Shown piece by piece: positions 22,463 to 34,600 of a stretch of 64,000 bases of DNA. A program made the translations under genes and the position numbers. This DNA comes from Agapanthus africanus (Eukaryota; Streptophyta; Magnoliopsida; Asparagales; Amaryllidaceae). The notes under the pieces are model-generated. The model did no database searches, was not told the origin of the DNA, and saw only the letters and a program-made list of their open reading frames with translations. Position 1 is the first letter of the stretch, and every line of letters starts with the position of its first letter. The stretch is from positions 129,419,546-129,483,545 of the forward strand of contig CM057338.1 in the NCBI GenBank assembly GCA_030015575.1, in the 5' to 3' direction.

Positions 22463-24340
22463 GTAATAATGCAATATCAGTACATAAAGTATACTGCCTA
22501 CAATGAAACCGATGGGTCACAAATCCGTACCTTCCAGCATTTGAGAGGATACGAGAGAAAGCAAAGGGGCGGCCACCGTCAAAGTAGCAACTGGAGATGC
22601 TTTCTCGGGTGGCACAACCTCAACGCTTACTACACCTGCATCCGAAACAAGAGAAAACTGTCAGAGGAGATTGAAAAGGGATTGCAGAATGAAATGGAAA
22701 GCAATGACCCAAAAGCTACCTGGTGAGTCGCCGGTTGAAACCGCAACAAGGGCGTCACTAGATGCAGCGACTGCTTCATCCTCTACACCCGAATGGTTTC
22801 GCCACCCGTAGCCTCATCTCCTGATTCCACGAGAATCGTCGTGATACTCGCAGCGTCCGGCAACGGCAAGGAACCGCAAGGGCAAAGAGTGGCGATCGGG
22901 GTAGTGCCAGACTCTTGAGAAAGAGTGGCTACCTCAGGCTCGGTGATTGCCGCCATCTCCCCTACCGCTACCTCATCAAGACTTGGCCCTGTAGGATAGG
23001 ATATATGATAATCTGAAGATTAAAACTTTGACAAAGGAACTCAATATTACATTACCTTGGGGTGGTCTTTCAACTGCTTCCCAGGCCGCACGTGTTGCCT
23101 GTCTGTGAGCAGTAGACAAGGCGGCCGAAGCATCCTCTGAAGGAGTAGGGGCAGGGGTAGCAGCGCTCGGGCCTACACCAGCGGCCAAGGTGGCGTTACG
23201 CTCTCTTGCTGCACGCATTCCGTGCTTTCTTTCTGCTCGGGCTGTGAGAGTTGATCTTCTCAAGACCTCCGTTAACGGGACGTCATCATCCACACTAGGA
23301 GCTACCTCTGGAGCCGTTATGGCGTCCGTCATCGGATGTTTAAGTAAAGCCTCCTTTGGCAAGGCTGAGGAGGCCGGGGCTTCAATAGCTGGCCCTAGTA
23401 GCATCTCCACATCACCCTGCGGGATTGGCACTGTACTGGGCATAACCTGAGTCGAGGTAGTCCCTGCGATAAAAAAGGGGGGTCGGATTACCCATAAGAA
23501 AAGGGAATGAAGGAACAACAAGCCGAGATATACCAACGCCCAGTGAAGCGCGAGCCCTCTCCTCCTCCTCAAAAGTCTTGAGGGAAGCCGCGAGAGCCTT
23601 TTCAGTGGAAATGTCTGTTAGAGATGGGGTATCAGTCAAAACATGGCAACAAAAACATAATAGCAAAAAGATGCGAATGAAGATTACCTGACTCAGCAAG
23701 GGTGATCATTCCTGCTTTGTGGCTAGCGAGTTTCTCGGAAGCTGCGATGGCGGCCTCCAGATCAGTATCATCTGGCACCATGAATAGACCCTCGTTGGTC
23801 CCATATTCGCTCAGGCCCTCGCTATAAGGAGCATGAGGCTCCTGGCCGAGTACAACGTCTACAGAGAGGATCAACTTCTTCTTCCTCTTCTGCGAGCGAG
23901 TGCCCGTCGCCGCTAGCACAAGCTTACGCATGGTGGGCACCTTGGGACAACGAGTCCTGATGTCCGAACCCATGCCAGACTTGGGGGACGCCACAGTCAC
24001 CGTTTCCACGGGAGCATGGGGTATCGGCAACTCAGACCTATCATGCAGGACTTTGACCGCATCAACTTCTCTTAAGGGAGGACGGACAATGATCCGTCAC
24101 TTCGGAGGAACATTTGGATTACCGGCTGGAGCGGTACCCTTGCGATCAAGCAGCAATCGCTTCTCCTTCCTGATGACGGCGCCCATTGAATGTTGCTACC
24201 AGGCCACATACACATTGAGGGCCTTCGGAACACAGCTCAGTTCACTAATAAAGAAGTTGGACCACGTGTTCAGACGCATGAAATGATGCAGCGCGCTTCG
24301 CATCCCCTCTTCGGTAGCAGCGGCTTCTACCAAGAAGGCC
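22463..24340 (-). pseudogene. Right internal part of H: antisense frames downstream of the plant mobile domain
   Basis: Reverse-strand frames at 22976-23572, 23412-23699 and 23632-24030 carry charged, alanine-rich, low-similarity sequence (for example RSTLTARAERKHGMRAARER), following the PMD frame in the same direction. Frame changes separated by acceptor- and donor-like sequence would fit either introns or decay; I do not choose. No domain recognised. Before them, 22463-22975 holds no supported gene. Confidence 0.55.
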
Positions 24341-24369
24341 TTAACCGGAACGCCCTGACTATAGCCCAG

Positions 24370-26013
24370 CTACTGGGCGAAATGATGCGGATTGTATCTC
24401 ATGAATAGTGCTGCATCATTTTGCCTAAATACGAGAAAGCCCGGCCTGATAGAGTACAGATGAAGAATCTCCCGAGCTTTCAATACAGAGGCCCCGTCTT
24501 TAAAAATGTCTTGCAATGGCAGCACCGCTGTTGAAGATTCCTGGCCGATCGTCAAGATTTTGTCAGTGAAAGACATACCATCTCCAACCGTGCGTGGACG
24601 AAGGAGTAAACCCCTAGCTTCCCGCGGTGTCGGACTTACGATGGAAGCGTCGACCAGCCGCATTATCCTAGGGAATTTACATCTGTCGTAAAAAGAAGGT
24701 CCTTTGTGGATACCGAAGACCCTAAGCACGTGCAACTCTAGCCATGAGGTGAAGTAATGCATTAAGAAGTTGGCGGGCTGCACCCCTGGTTCAGTGGTAT
24801 CTGCTGCCAAGCTGAGGCCGTGATATAGGTAGGCTAATCCGACGATCCCGATGGCCACTTGTATTCCAACAACCATTCGATGCGCAGGGTAGAAGACAGA
24901 AGGCCTCATGTAGCGAGGGTGCATAGGAAGCGCGAACCAATTTAACCATAAACCAAGGAACCCGAGAAAGAACGCTTCCTCATCAATGCCCGAAGCAGCA
25001 ATTTCTGACAGGGGGACGATCGCGACGTCAGGAAGAAAGAAATTCTTTTGATCGGCTTCCAATATTGGCCGACGATCCAAGCTAAAACCGAAAGGATCAT
25101 CAAGTTTAGCAAACTTTTCACATTGTCGCGACAAAATTTCTGGGCGAAGAAAATGGGCAATGAAGTCCGCAAAGCTGACCCCCCGGCCTTCGGATTCAAG
25201 AAAAAGGCTCTCATACATATTCAACACCTTTATCAGACTTGGGAACTGATGCTGAATGGCGTTCTCTGGAGTAAGACCCATTACCACTGATTTGGTGGAA
25301 AAAACATACTCATCCGGAGGGAGCAGCTCCTCATAGTTCTCTCCCCTAACTGGTAAACCAGAGACCTCGGCAAATTCCTCCAAGGAAATGGAGACCTCTC
25401 GATCCAATAGGAGGAAGGTGTGGGTCGGAATATTCCACTGCTCTAAAAATGCCTTGATCCACCATGTGGGAGGTGCAGAATACTGGAACAAGAAAGCGTA
25501 GATCGCAGGATATAAGCCAAGCTTCAGCAGCTGCGATTTCTTTGCCGATAAGATGTATCGGGCCCACTGTAAGTATCCGGCCGGATGACGGGGAGTTAGT
25601 CCGATGTTGTAGGGCTGTCCCCAAGGGCGCGGCTCGCCCTGACATATGCACCGCCCTAGGGTGTCTAAAGCCACTGGCGGCTGCATGAGTACTGCGGCAA
25701 TAGAAGGCCAAAGGAGACCTTCTAAAGTCCAATTTACCTCCTCCATTGTATAATTGATCGGGGGTGTATCTGCATAAGGGATCGCAGAGATAGGCTCCGA
25801 GGTTGTCGCACAAGAAAAGCTCTGGCGGCCTTTGATAATTTGATTATACCATCTACCCCATAGGTGAAGATTCTTGTGCTCCGGGTCATGGTCCTTGATC
25901 TGCGCAAGAACCTCTCGGTCTACAAGCGCCTCAGGAAATCCGCCTTCTGAGCGAACGAACGGAAAGGAAGTATCGAAAGACATGTCACCTGCGCGGAAAA
26001 AAAACAAGCTCAA
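24370..26013 (-). pseudogene. Antisense frame of element H with a plant mobile domain (PMD-like)
   Basis: A 547-codon reverse-strand frame. Residues about 185-230 read FLEQWNIPTHTFLLLDREVS then ISLEEFAEVSGLPVRGENYE, the hallmark of the plant mobile domain (aminotransferase-like PMD) shared by MAIN/MAIL1-type plant proteins and by many plant transposable elements. A second methionine at residue 11 (MSFDTSFPF), just after a caggtgac, is a plausible start. It is antisense to H's LTRs and lies between its internal left part and its right LTR. It reads open throughout, unlike the gag-pol of G. Function in the element is unknown; a role in host gene silencing interference has been suggested for the family. 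Confidence 0.75.
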
Positions 26014-26888
26014 CCGTCAGTGCTATAATTTAAACTCTGACATTTGGTACTTTAAAATTCATACCGCACTGCAATGCAGTAAAAAGGGGACCAAAGGGGG
26101 ACCCACAAAATTTAGATGACAGTTCATCAATAATAAAACAGCCTCATCATTTGATGAGACTGTCAATTAAATGAGAAAATCCTCAATTGATTCTCATTTA
26201 ATGAGAAATCTCTCGAGCTAAGGAGTAAATCTCCCCTTGAGAGCAGTGCTCTGTGACAGAATGACACCTGTCAAGTTCTAATGATGAAGGAATAAAAATT
26301 CCTCAAGAGCGTGGCTCTGTAAAAATGATGGAAAAACCCATTAGAAAAATTGAAATCAATTTTTTATATGAATTAAAATTCTGAGATCTCCATGACCTAT
26401 GAACAAACTCTGTGAGTTCTTCATAAGAGATTAACAAATCTCCGTTATTCAAGAAAGCAAAGCTCTGTTAATGGGTCAAGTAACCCTCAAAAGGTTTTCA
26501 TTAGATCTAAGATCTATGAAGAGCAAAGCTCTATTAATGGGTAAAACCCTAATAACATTTTTTAGATCTAAAATCTATGAAGAGCAAAGCACTATTAATG
26601 GGTGAAACCCCAGATTATTAAAAAGTGCTTTAAAAAGGTTTAATCTTTACCTAAAAATTTTTGACAGAGTTCTGTCCTTAAGAAAATTCTTAAGCCAAAG
26701 AGCTATGCTTTGCAAAAGAATAATAATTCTCAAAAGGAAGAAGATGAACAGAAATCATCCTAAGTGCCAAGGGCCCTATTTATAGGCACTGAGATGCCTT
26801 TTCAACTTCTGAGTTGATCCAAGGGCACAGATGCTGCCACCGCCGCACTCACATGCGGGCCACGTGAGCGCAACGGTGGGGGGGCATT
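26014..26888 (+). mobile_element. 3' non-coding end of the internal region of H, with purine tract
   Basis: AT-rich, micro-hairpin-rich (agagcaaagctct words recur near 26521 and 26580) and homologous to 19170-19903. Ends in ggtgggggggc (26875-26885), the likely polypurine tract, next to the right LTR. Confidence 0.7.
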
Positions 26889-29523
26889 TGTTTCCCCTAA
26901 TCAGACCAAATGCTCATTTCAAAATTCAAATTTTGAAATGAAGCAACGCTTCAGATGCAGCGCCAAGTGTGCTGCGCCGTAAGCAGCGCACCACGTGCAA
27001 AGCACGTGTGCAATAGAGCTAGGTGCGCTGCGCTCTGAGCAGTGCACCACGTGTAAGACACGGACGCGCTAGCGCTAAGTGCGCTGCGCTCTGAGCAGCG
27101 CACCACGTGAAAAGCACGGGTGCGCTAGCGCTAAGTGTGATGTACTCTAAGCAGCGCACCACGTGCAAAGCATGGGTGCGCTAGCGCTGGAACTAAAAGC
27201 TCCCTACCGTTAGATCAAAGATCTAATAATAATGATAAATTATTAATTGATCAGAATTAAATTCTGTTAAGAAAAGATTTCTCAAAATCTTTCCAAATAA
27301 CAAGATTGTGCTCTGTAAATCAGAGCACCGTTGGATCAATGATCCAATGGTGATTAAAAATCACTAAAAATACAGAATAAATTATGTTTAGAAGATTTCC
27401 CAATCTTTGTTAAAAATAAGAAGATTGCCTTCTGTAAATCAGAAGCCCTTGGATAAAAAATCCAACGATGGGAAATTCCCTAAATCAACTGGAGAAAAGA
27501 TCTCCTTAACTGATTGAACTGATCAGTTTGCCCTATAAAAAGGCCCCAAGACTTCAAGTATGGGATATAGAGAAGCATAGAGAGGAACACCCCCCCCCCA
27601 ATAAGCTTTGAGAAATCTCAAAAAGAAGAGCCAGGCTCTCAAAGAAAGAAGATTCTTCTTCATGGTAAAAATAATGATGAACGGAGAGATGATATCATCT
27701 CGTAATTAATTTAAAAAGAAAGATTCACTTATTTAAAAGATAATAGATCTACAAGACAAAAATCTTTCACAAAGAGATCAAAAGATCTCACCATAAAAGA
27801 AGAAGAACATAATTCTTCTCACAGATCATAGATCTATAAGACTCAAGTCTTTTCATAAAGAAATCATAAACATCTTAAAAAGGGGGGAGAATAATTTACT
27901 TCTCTTGAGGATCACAGATCTATAAAGGCAAAGCCTTTCAATAATATAAGAGATTGAAGAACTTTTGCTCTTAGAATTTTGAGGCAAAGTCTCTTTTTGG
28001 ATTACAAAATTGATCAGATGCGCTTTGAGCTCTGGAACTGCGCTTTGTGCTCTTGAATTGCGCTTCTGCGCTCTTAGACTGGTGCTCAGCGCCGAGCGCG
28101 ACACGTGTCCCTCATGCGTGCGCCACTTAACGGTTAGCGCACTGCGCTCTTGAAATAGCGCACTGCGCTCATGGGCTGGCGCTCAGCGCCAGGCGCACTA
28201 CGCGTCAATCACGTGTGTGCCACTGAACTAATAGCGCAATGCACTCACAAATCAGCGCTCTGCGCTCATAAACTGGCGCAATGCGCCCATCATCTGGCGC
28301 TTAGCGCCAAGCACGACACGTGTCCTTCACGTGTGCGCTACTTGGCAGAAGCGCATTGCGCTCTTTGACTGGCACAAAGCGCCAAGCGCACCACGTGTCA
28401 CTCACGTGTGCGCTCATAGAACATAAATTGTTCTTTAATAAGCCCAGAGCTATGTTGAATGCCCAGCATTCAATAAAAGACAAAATATTGTCAGAATTCA
28501 AGTCAATACTCAGTATTGTTAAAAGGGCCAAGCCCAAATAAAGGCTCCAAAGCCCAAAATAAATGTTAAACATTTTAACTTGATTGGACTTAGCCCAAGA
28601 TTGGGCATAAGTCCTCAACTCATATTAATTGAGCCCATCTGCTCATAAATATTTTAACAGATCTTAGCCCCAAATTGGACTACAGATCTTTCAACCAACT
28701 CACATTGGCTCAAGGGTACATCTCTGAACCCCTCTGATATATGTCGTTGTAATCCTTCTACGTCTTCAGAGAGGTGACGGGTCCCGGCAACCATACATTT
28801 CATAGACTATGACGTCTTTAAACTGGACTGTGGAGTCCTTTAAAACCCACGGACTATGATGTCCTTAACCTTGGACTGTGGGGTCCTTTAAAACCCATGG
28901 ACTATGATGTCCTTAACCTTGGACCGTAATGTCCTTAAACTAATCGACCGCAATGTCCCTAAACTAAACAATTGAGCTTCGAATGCTCTTTTGTTGGATC
29001 TAAATGATCCCGTTGAGTTGATCTTAGTCTAAAATTAGACTAACGTATTCTTAACAAACGTTTAAGTTGATCTTAGTCTCAAATGAGACTAACGTATTCT
29101 TAAACCCAATCCCCAAACCCAAATATAAGAAAATACGGATTTGGACTAATCCACGCCCTACGGGCGACAACATAAATTAGTCTCCGTATACAATCCACGG
29201 GCAACCAAAAACAAAACAAACACACACGACATGAAGTGACCATCTGGAGAAGGAGAAAGTTGTTACCGCGATGCGGTAGAGTAATTAACTGCAGGGGCTT
29301 GCGCCTGCAGGGAAGAGCGTCCCCACAATCAAAAAACCCCTCAACGAGGGGTAATCTGAAGAAGTCTGTTATATCGGCCATATCCGTTTAAACCTTCGAT
29401 ACACGGTGCCATAAATCAACTTGGCATCTTCAGAGAGGTGGACGAATAGCACCAATTAGCATCTTCCCTCGGAATTCAGGTCGGACGTCCCAACGTCCCG
29501 GTCGCGTCTTTCGACGGAGAACA
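26889..29523 (+). mobile_element. Right LTR of element H (LTR e)
   Basis: Starts tgtttcccctaatcag, ends ..gacggagaaca. TATA box at 27534-27540. Partner of the left LTR of H by shared wording such as the 8-bp hairpin GTGCTCTG/CAGAGCAC (27308-27328) and the gagatgatatcatctc stretch near 27681. GGAC..GTCC dyads at about 28805-28970, fewer than in the G-type LTRs. The five bases that follow are atcat. Confidence 0.85.
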
Positions 29524-30990
29524 ATCATCTATAATCTTCTTTTGTATAGTCAACATCCGTATCGCTGTCAACCGACTTAGCGCATCCGGCACTACATTAA
29601 CTTTCCTCGGATTGTATTTTAGATCAAGATCATAGTCAGCTATCAGCTCCAACCATCTGCGTTGCCTCATGTTGAGCTCTTTCTGTGTGCACACATACTT
29701 TAGGTTTTTGTGATCGGTAAATACTTCTACCATTTCGCCCAATAAGTAGTGTCTCCAAATCTTCAGAACAAAAATCACTGCTGCTAACTTCAGATTATGA
29801 GTTGGGTAGTTCTTCTCACGAGTCTTTAATTATCTCGACGCATAAGCTATGACTTTCCCATGTTGCATTAGAACACATCCCAAGTCTTTCCCAGATGTGT
29901 CGCTGTGAATAACCAAGCCTCCGGAACTGTCTGGCATAGCTAGAATAGGAGCGGTGGTCAATTTTTGCTTCAACGCTTCAAAAGCTGACGCACACTTCTC
30001 GGTCCATGCGAACGGTAGCTCCTTTCGTGTTAGCTTGGTCAATGGTTTTGCTATTCAAGCGAAGTTCTCCACAAACCTTATATAGTATCCGGCGAGCCCA
30101 AGAAAACTTCTGATCTTCCCTACGTTCTTTGGAAGTGGCCAATCATGAACAGCTGCAATCTTTTCAGGGTCAACGATAATTCCATCTCCGGATACAACAT
30201 CACCCAAGAACATCACTTCTTTGAGCTAAAACTCGCACTTGCTCATCTTAGAATATAAATTTTCTCGTCTCAACGTTTGCAGTGCAATCATCAAGTGTTC
30301 TTCATGCTCTTCTTTACTCCTTGAATAAACCAAAATATCATTAATAAACACCACTACGAAATGATCCAAATATGGTGAAAAGATTCGGTTCATTAAGTCC
30401 ATAAATATTGCTGGTGCGTTAGTAACTCCAAATGGCATCACTAAATACTCGTAATGTCCATATCGAGTTCGGAACGCTGTCTTACAAATGTCTTCTTCTT
30501 TCACCCAAACTTGATGATACCCTGATCGTAAATCCAACTTCGAGACTACTCTCGCGCCACTGGGTTGATCGAATAATTCGCCTATGCGAGGGATTGGGTA
30601 CTTGTTCTTAATAGTCACCCGAGTTAACTCTCGATAGTCGATGCACATTCTCCGCGTGCCATCTTTCTTTTTTACTAGAAGAACTAGAGCTTTCTACGGT
30701 GAACCATTGCTGTGAATCTAACCCTTCTTTAGTTATTTAGAAACTTGTCTCTTTATCTCTTTCAGTTCCACCGATGCCATTGGATAATAAACCTTCGAAA
30801 TTGGCGCTGCTACAGAAATAAGATCAATCGCAAACTCCACATCTCGTTTAGACGGTAAACTTGAGATGTATTTGAACACAACCATGAAATCCCGAACCGC
30901 TATCAACGCTTCATCTGCAACTTGTTTATAAAGTTCACCCTTCAGTAAACGGTTCCATTCATCATGAATTTGCAAGTTTGTTTTAAGACT
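29524..30990 (-). pseudogene. RT and RNase H region of the chromovirus
   Basis: RT over 30648-30226 ([20 protein letters not shown], then [19 protein letters not shown], then [20 protein letters not shown]). RNase H and connection over 30042-29524 (ELPFAWTEKCASAFEALKQK, then [20 protein letters not shown] and [20 protein letters not shown]). A segment at 30975-30733 matches the stretch between protease and RT. Broken fossil. Confidence 0.88.
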
Positions 30991-31672
30991 TGTGGGTTAT
31001 TAGCCCATCACTCTTTCGCTGCACTGCTCTGATAATTTGAGGCGGGTCTGTCAAAAATTCTTCAATCAAATATTTTACATCTGATCGTCCTTGAAGCGGT
31101 CTGTACCAGCTCCTACTGGGGTTAATCTCGAATTACTACAATCATCAAAAACTTCTTCTGTGTTTCTCCTTATTCTTCGAAACACAAACGGATTGGTTCT
31201 TATGGGACGAGAGGAAAGATATATTGTGGTTGCTAAATTCAAGCTCGCGATAAGACGTAAATTTGTAAGCAATAACGCCGAGAGGAAATAAGGTAATACA
31301 ACGACCATAAGTCAAGAAAATGATTCAAAATAGGACTCCATATTACCTAAATAGAGTACCGAATTGTAACCATGTCGCGGTATATAATTACAACTACATA
31401 ACTCCATTCAAGTCGCCCAAATCCTACTAACAGAATCGAGAGAATAAGATGGGAGAAACAATAAGGAACCAAAAGGATTTCAAGCCGAGATGTAAAGTCG
31501 TTTCCAAATCATTGAGATAAAATAGTTTAAGAGAAGGATAAGATTCAAGAATTCGAATGACAAGAAAATAATGTGGCAAAACATGTTCCTAAAATTCTGG
31601 ATTTCCTGATTAGTGTATTGGGTCCAATACCCAACTACAAAAGAAACCAAACCCAGCTAATCTAAAACTTAT

Positions 31673-31684
31673 GCTCCGATACCA
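31673..31684 (-). promoter_or_regulatory. Primer-binding site of the chromovirus
   Basis: Reverse strand reads tggtatcggagc, one base off the standard initiator-methionine tRNA complement tggtatcagagc, followed by ataagttttagatt as in many Tekay elements. Lies nine bases inside the LTR end. Confidence 0.8.
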
Positions 31685-31693
31685 AACAAACCC

Positions 31694-34600
31694 TGTCACA
31701 CCCCGCTTCCCAAAATACGTAAACATGGCACGTGACAGAGCCAACCATGCTGCCTATGGCGAGAAAAGATCCTTCTATAGTCACATTACAGCTGTCAATC
31801 AGATATAAGAATAGTAAACTACTAAATCTATCTATCATATGTCCAACAGCCACAAGAACAATAACTTGAAAAGATAGCGGAAGAAATAAAGATTTAAGGA
31901 ATAACTAACCCGCATAAGAGCTATATCAATAAGGTGGTCCTCACTGATCGGCGATCCTATCGAATACTCACATGCTATGTCAAGTATCTGGGCTATGGAA
32001 AATCCAGACATCAGTGCGTCTAAAATATCAAAATAATAGTAATAACCAGGATATGATGCTATGATTAAACATGAGTGTAAATAAATAACACAGGTGTAAA
32101 ACGGTGAGATATAGGTATGTGATGTGTATCCTAAAGTCTGTACCTCTAGGTTATCTATTCTAGAAGTCTTTGAAATCAATTTAATGGAATCGTCAATATA
32201 ACTCAATAGTATCCCGTGCATGCTAGGGACTACGGTCAAGAATCTCGGGCTGAATCCGAGATGTGCCGCTAAGCAGTAAACAGGTAACATGTACAGGCGA
32301 ATGATGTCAGCAACATCATTCTGGGGCTGGCCGAACCCGTAAAGACTGATCAGTATAAATATCGAACTGTTGAGTTACAAATCAGATTTCATTATTGATT
32401 TTCCCTTACCCCCAATGTTATGTGTTCAAATCAGGTATTGATGATGTAAATCTAATACCAATACAGGATCAAGCAAGTACAGGTTTTGTCTATACAGACA
32501 ACATGTTATGTCCGTCAGGACAACATATCAGGATTGTCGGTATTAGTAACAAGATCCAAATAACAAGTTAGGTAATGTGTCGTGGACATGTCATGTGATT
32601 CATATGTATCAAATAGACACCCAAATATGAAACTATAACGAATTATCGGAACACGGTAAACAAACTGATATCAGGACGCATATGTGTCTATCTGTAATAA
32701 CCCTTATACGTCTATTATCATGTATGATGCAATGTAGACAACATATTGAACTAATATAGTAGTATGATAACGTTGTGACGTTCCGGCATGCAACTAGATA
32801 AGGTATTATCAGTACGGATACAGACAAATACTATAAAACTGTAAATCAGTAATATTTGCTGAATATTAAAACACATGCACTATTATTTATTAAATAGATA
32901 TTTATATAATAACATTAACATGGATAATATATTCAATCCGATTAATAATTATAAAAGTGGTATTGATTAACCATGCACAAGAAAGTTCCATTCAGAAATT
33001 TAGCGTCACCCTGATTTGTAAAATAGCTTAAAAATAACAAACGTTCTCCAAAATGGACATGTCATATACCAAAACAAAACTAATTCAATAAGTTTTTCAT
33101 TTTTATAAGTTAAGTATCTCAGATTGTTTCTATAAAAAGTTATGAACGTTCGAAATTGAAAGTTTGCTGCTGGAATTTGCCTGAACAACAGTTCATAGGT
33201 ACTTTCATTTACAGTTTATGTTATTTAAACAATTTATTTTATAAGTAAATATTTCTCATGGTTATAGTATTCTGAGTTAGCTTCGTAATGAACTAAAGAA
33301 CGCATCCTAATAATTTTTCTATGATTTATAATGAATTTTATAAGGTAAGGTATACAGTAAATTTCAGATTTGTCGTATCCGCTTTGCGACGACGTTTCAT
33401 GTGTAAACTATACTATTTTCAAACTATATTTTATGTAACATTATAAAATGTATATTATAAACTAATTAATGATAATAATAAAAAATATTACAACGATATA
33501 TATATTTATAGATATAATTATAGTATGTCGCAAGTTCTAAACATGCATACATTGTATATTATAAAACTGATTAACGTTAAATAACTACGGTGTATAAATT
33601 ATATAGATATAACTATATGATGATGATGATAATAATAGTACGACAACATATAAGTAAATTATATAAAGAATAATATGTAGTAAGTTGTAAACTTGTCTCG
33701 AAACGAACGCGATGAATGGAAGCAACATGACGCTATACAAATCAATACCAATTTTTGATACCTCGATTAAGGTTCTAGAATGCGGCTGGAATTGCATCAG
33801 CAAGAATGGGTGTGGACTTGAAAAACGAAGAAAGAGAATATATAAATTGATAAAGGAGAGATATGTTATGTGGAGAGAGAGAGAGGTTTCGATGTTTAAA
33901 TATTAGGTTATAAATATATATCAATTTGTTCCCGCCAAAATTTTCGGCCAAGAGCTACTTGTTCCCTTACAAAAAAGAGGGAGAATCCTCAAAAAACAGG
34001 AATCACGTGTAAAACACATAGGCGCACATATGCCAAGCATATGAGCGCTGAACATAAATAACCAAGGGACAAACAGGCATCACGTGTAAAACATGTGGGC
34101 GCACATATGCAAAGCATATGAGCGCTGAACATAAATAACCAAGGGCCAAACCTGCCTCATGTGTTACACACGTGAGCGCACTGAACATACACAGGCTAAA
34201 ACCCACACTAGGGGTCACGTGTTAAACATGTGAGTGCTTTTACCAATCACATGCAAAGCATGTGAGCACCCTAATTTAAAATGTTCCTATCAAATTCTAA
34301 AATTAAATTCTATTTTGGAAATACTTTCTTAATCTTTCTTAAACTAGAAAGATCTTCTCTGTTAAACAGAGGACCCTTAGATCAAAATCCCAGCGGTGAT
34401 CATTTTATAGAATAAAAATCTATCATAGGAAAAAATTTTCCTAATATTATAACAAGAATAAAATTCTATGTTAACAAGATATCCATATTAAGAAAATATA
34501 TTTCTGATCTTGTTAAACTAAAAAGATATGATAGAATAAAATTCAAATCTTATTAAAACTAACAAGATATTCATAATCTTGTTAAACAAACAAGAAATCT

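Larger units (their letters stand above)
1..29523 (+). mobile_element. Element H: Ty3/Gypsy Tat-lineage LTR element, non-autonomous in appearance, hosting element G
   Basis: H consists of a left LTR (to 2988), a short internal part (2989-4143), a right internal part (22463-26888) and a right LTR (26889-29523). The two LTRs resemble each other more than they resemble the LTRs of the nested element, differing by roughly 4% in stretches compared by eye. No gag-pol is recognisable; the coding content is on the reverse strand and includes a plant mobile domain frame. Everything from 4144 to 22462 was added later by insertion and duplication. H is a broken fossil. With the usual plant LTR clock the divergence suggests one to two million years, a rough figure. 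The left edge is not resolved and may lie before base 1. On the right it abuts a chromovirus RNase H region. Confidence 0.75.

Noticed and set aside
29519-29528. H inserted straight into the chromovirus with target duplication atcat
   Set aside because: The right flank is atcat, but the left edge of H is not resolved and bases 1-200 do not show chromovirus coding or atcat, so the duplication cannot be confirmed.
31835-32290. Reverse 151-codon frame with hydrophobic stretches
   Set aside because: Lies wholly in the chromovirus LTR, AT-driven leucine/isoleucine/tyrosine content, no conserved motif.
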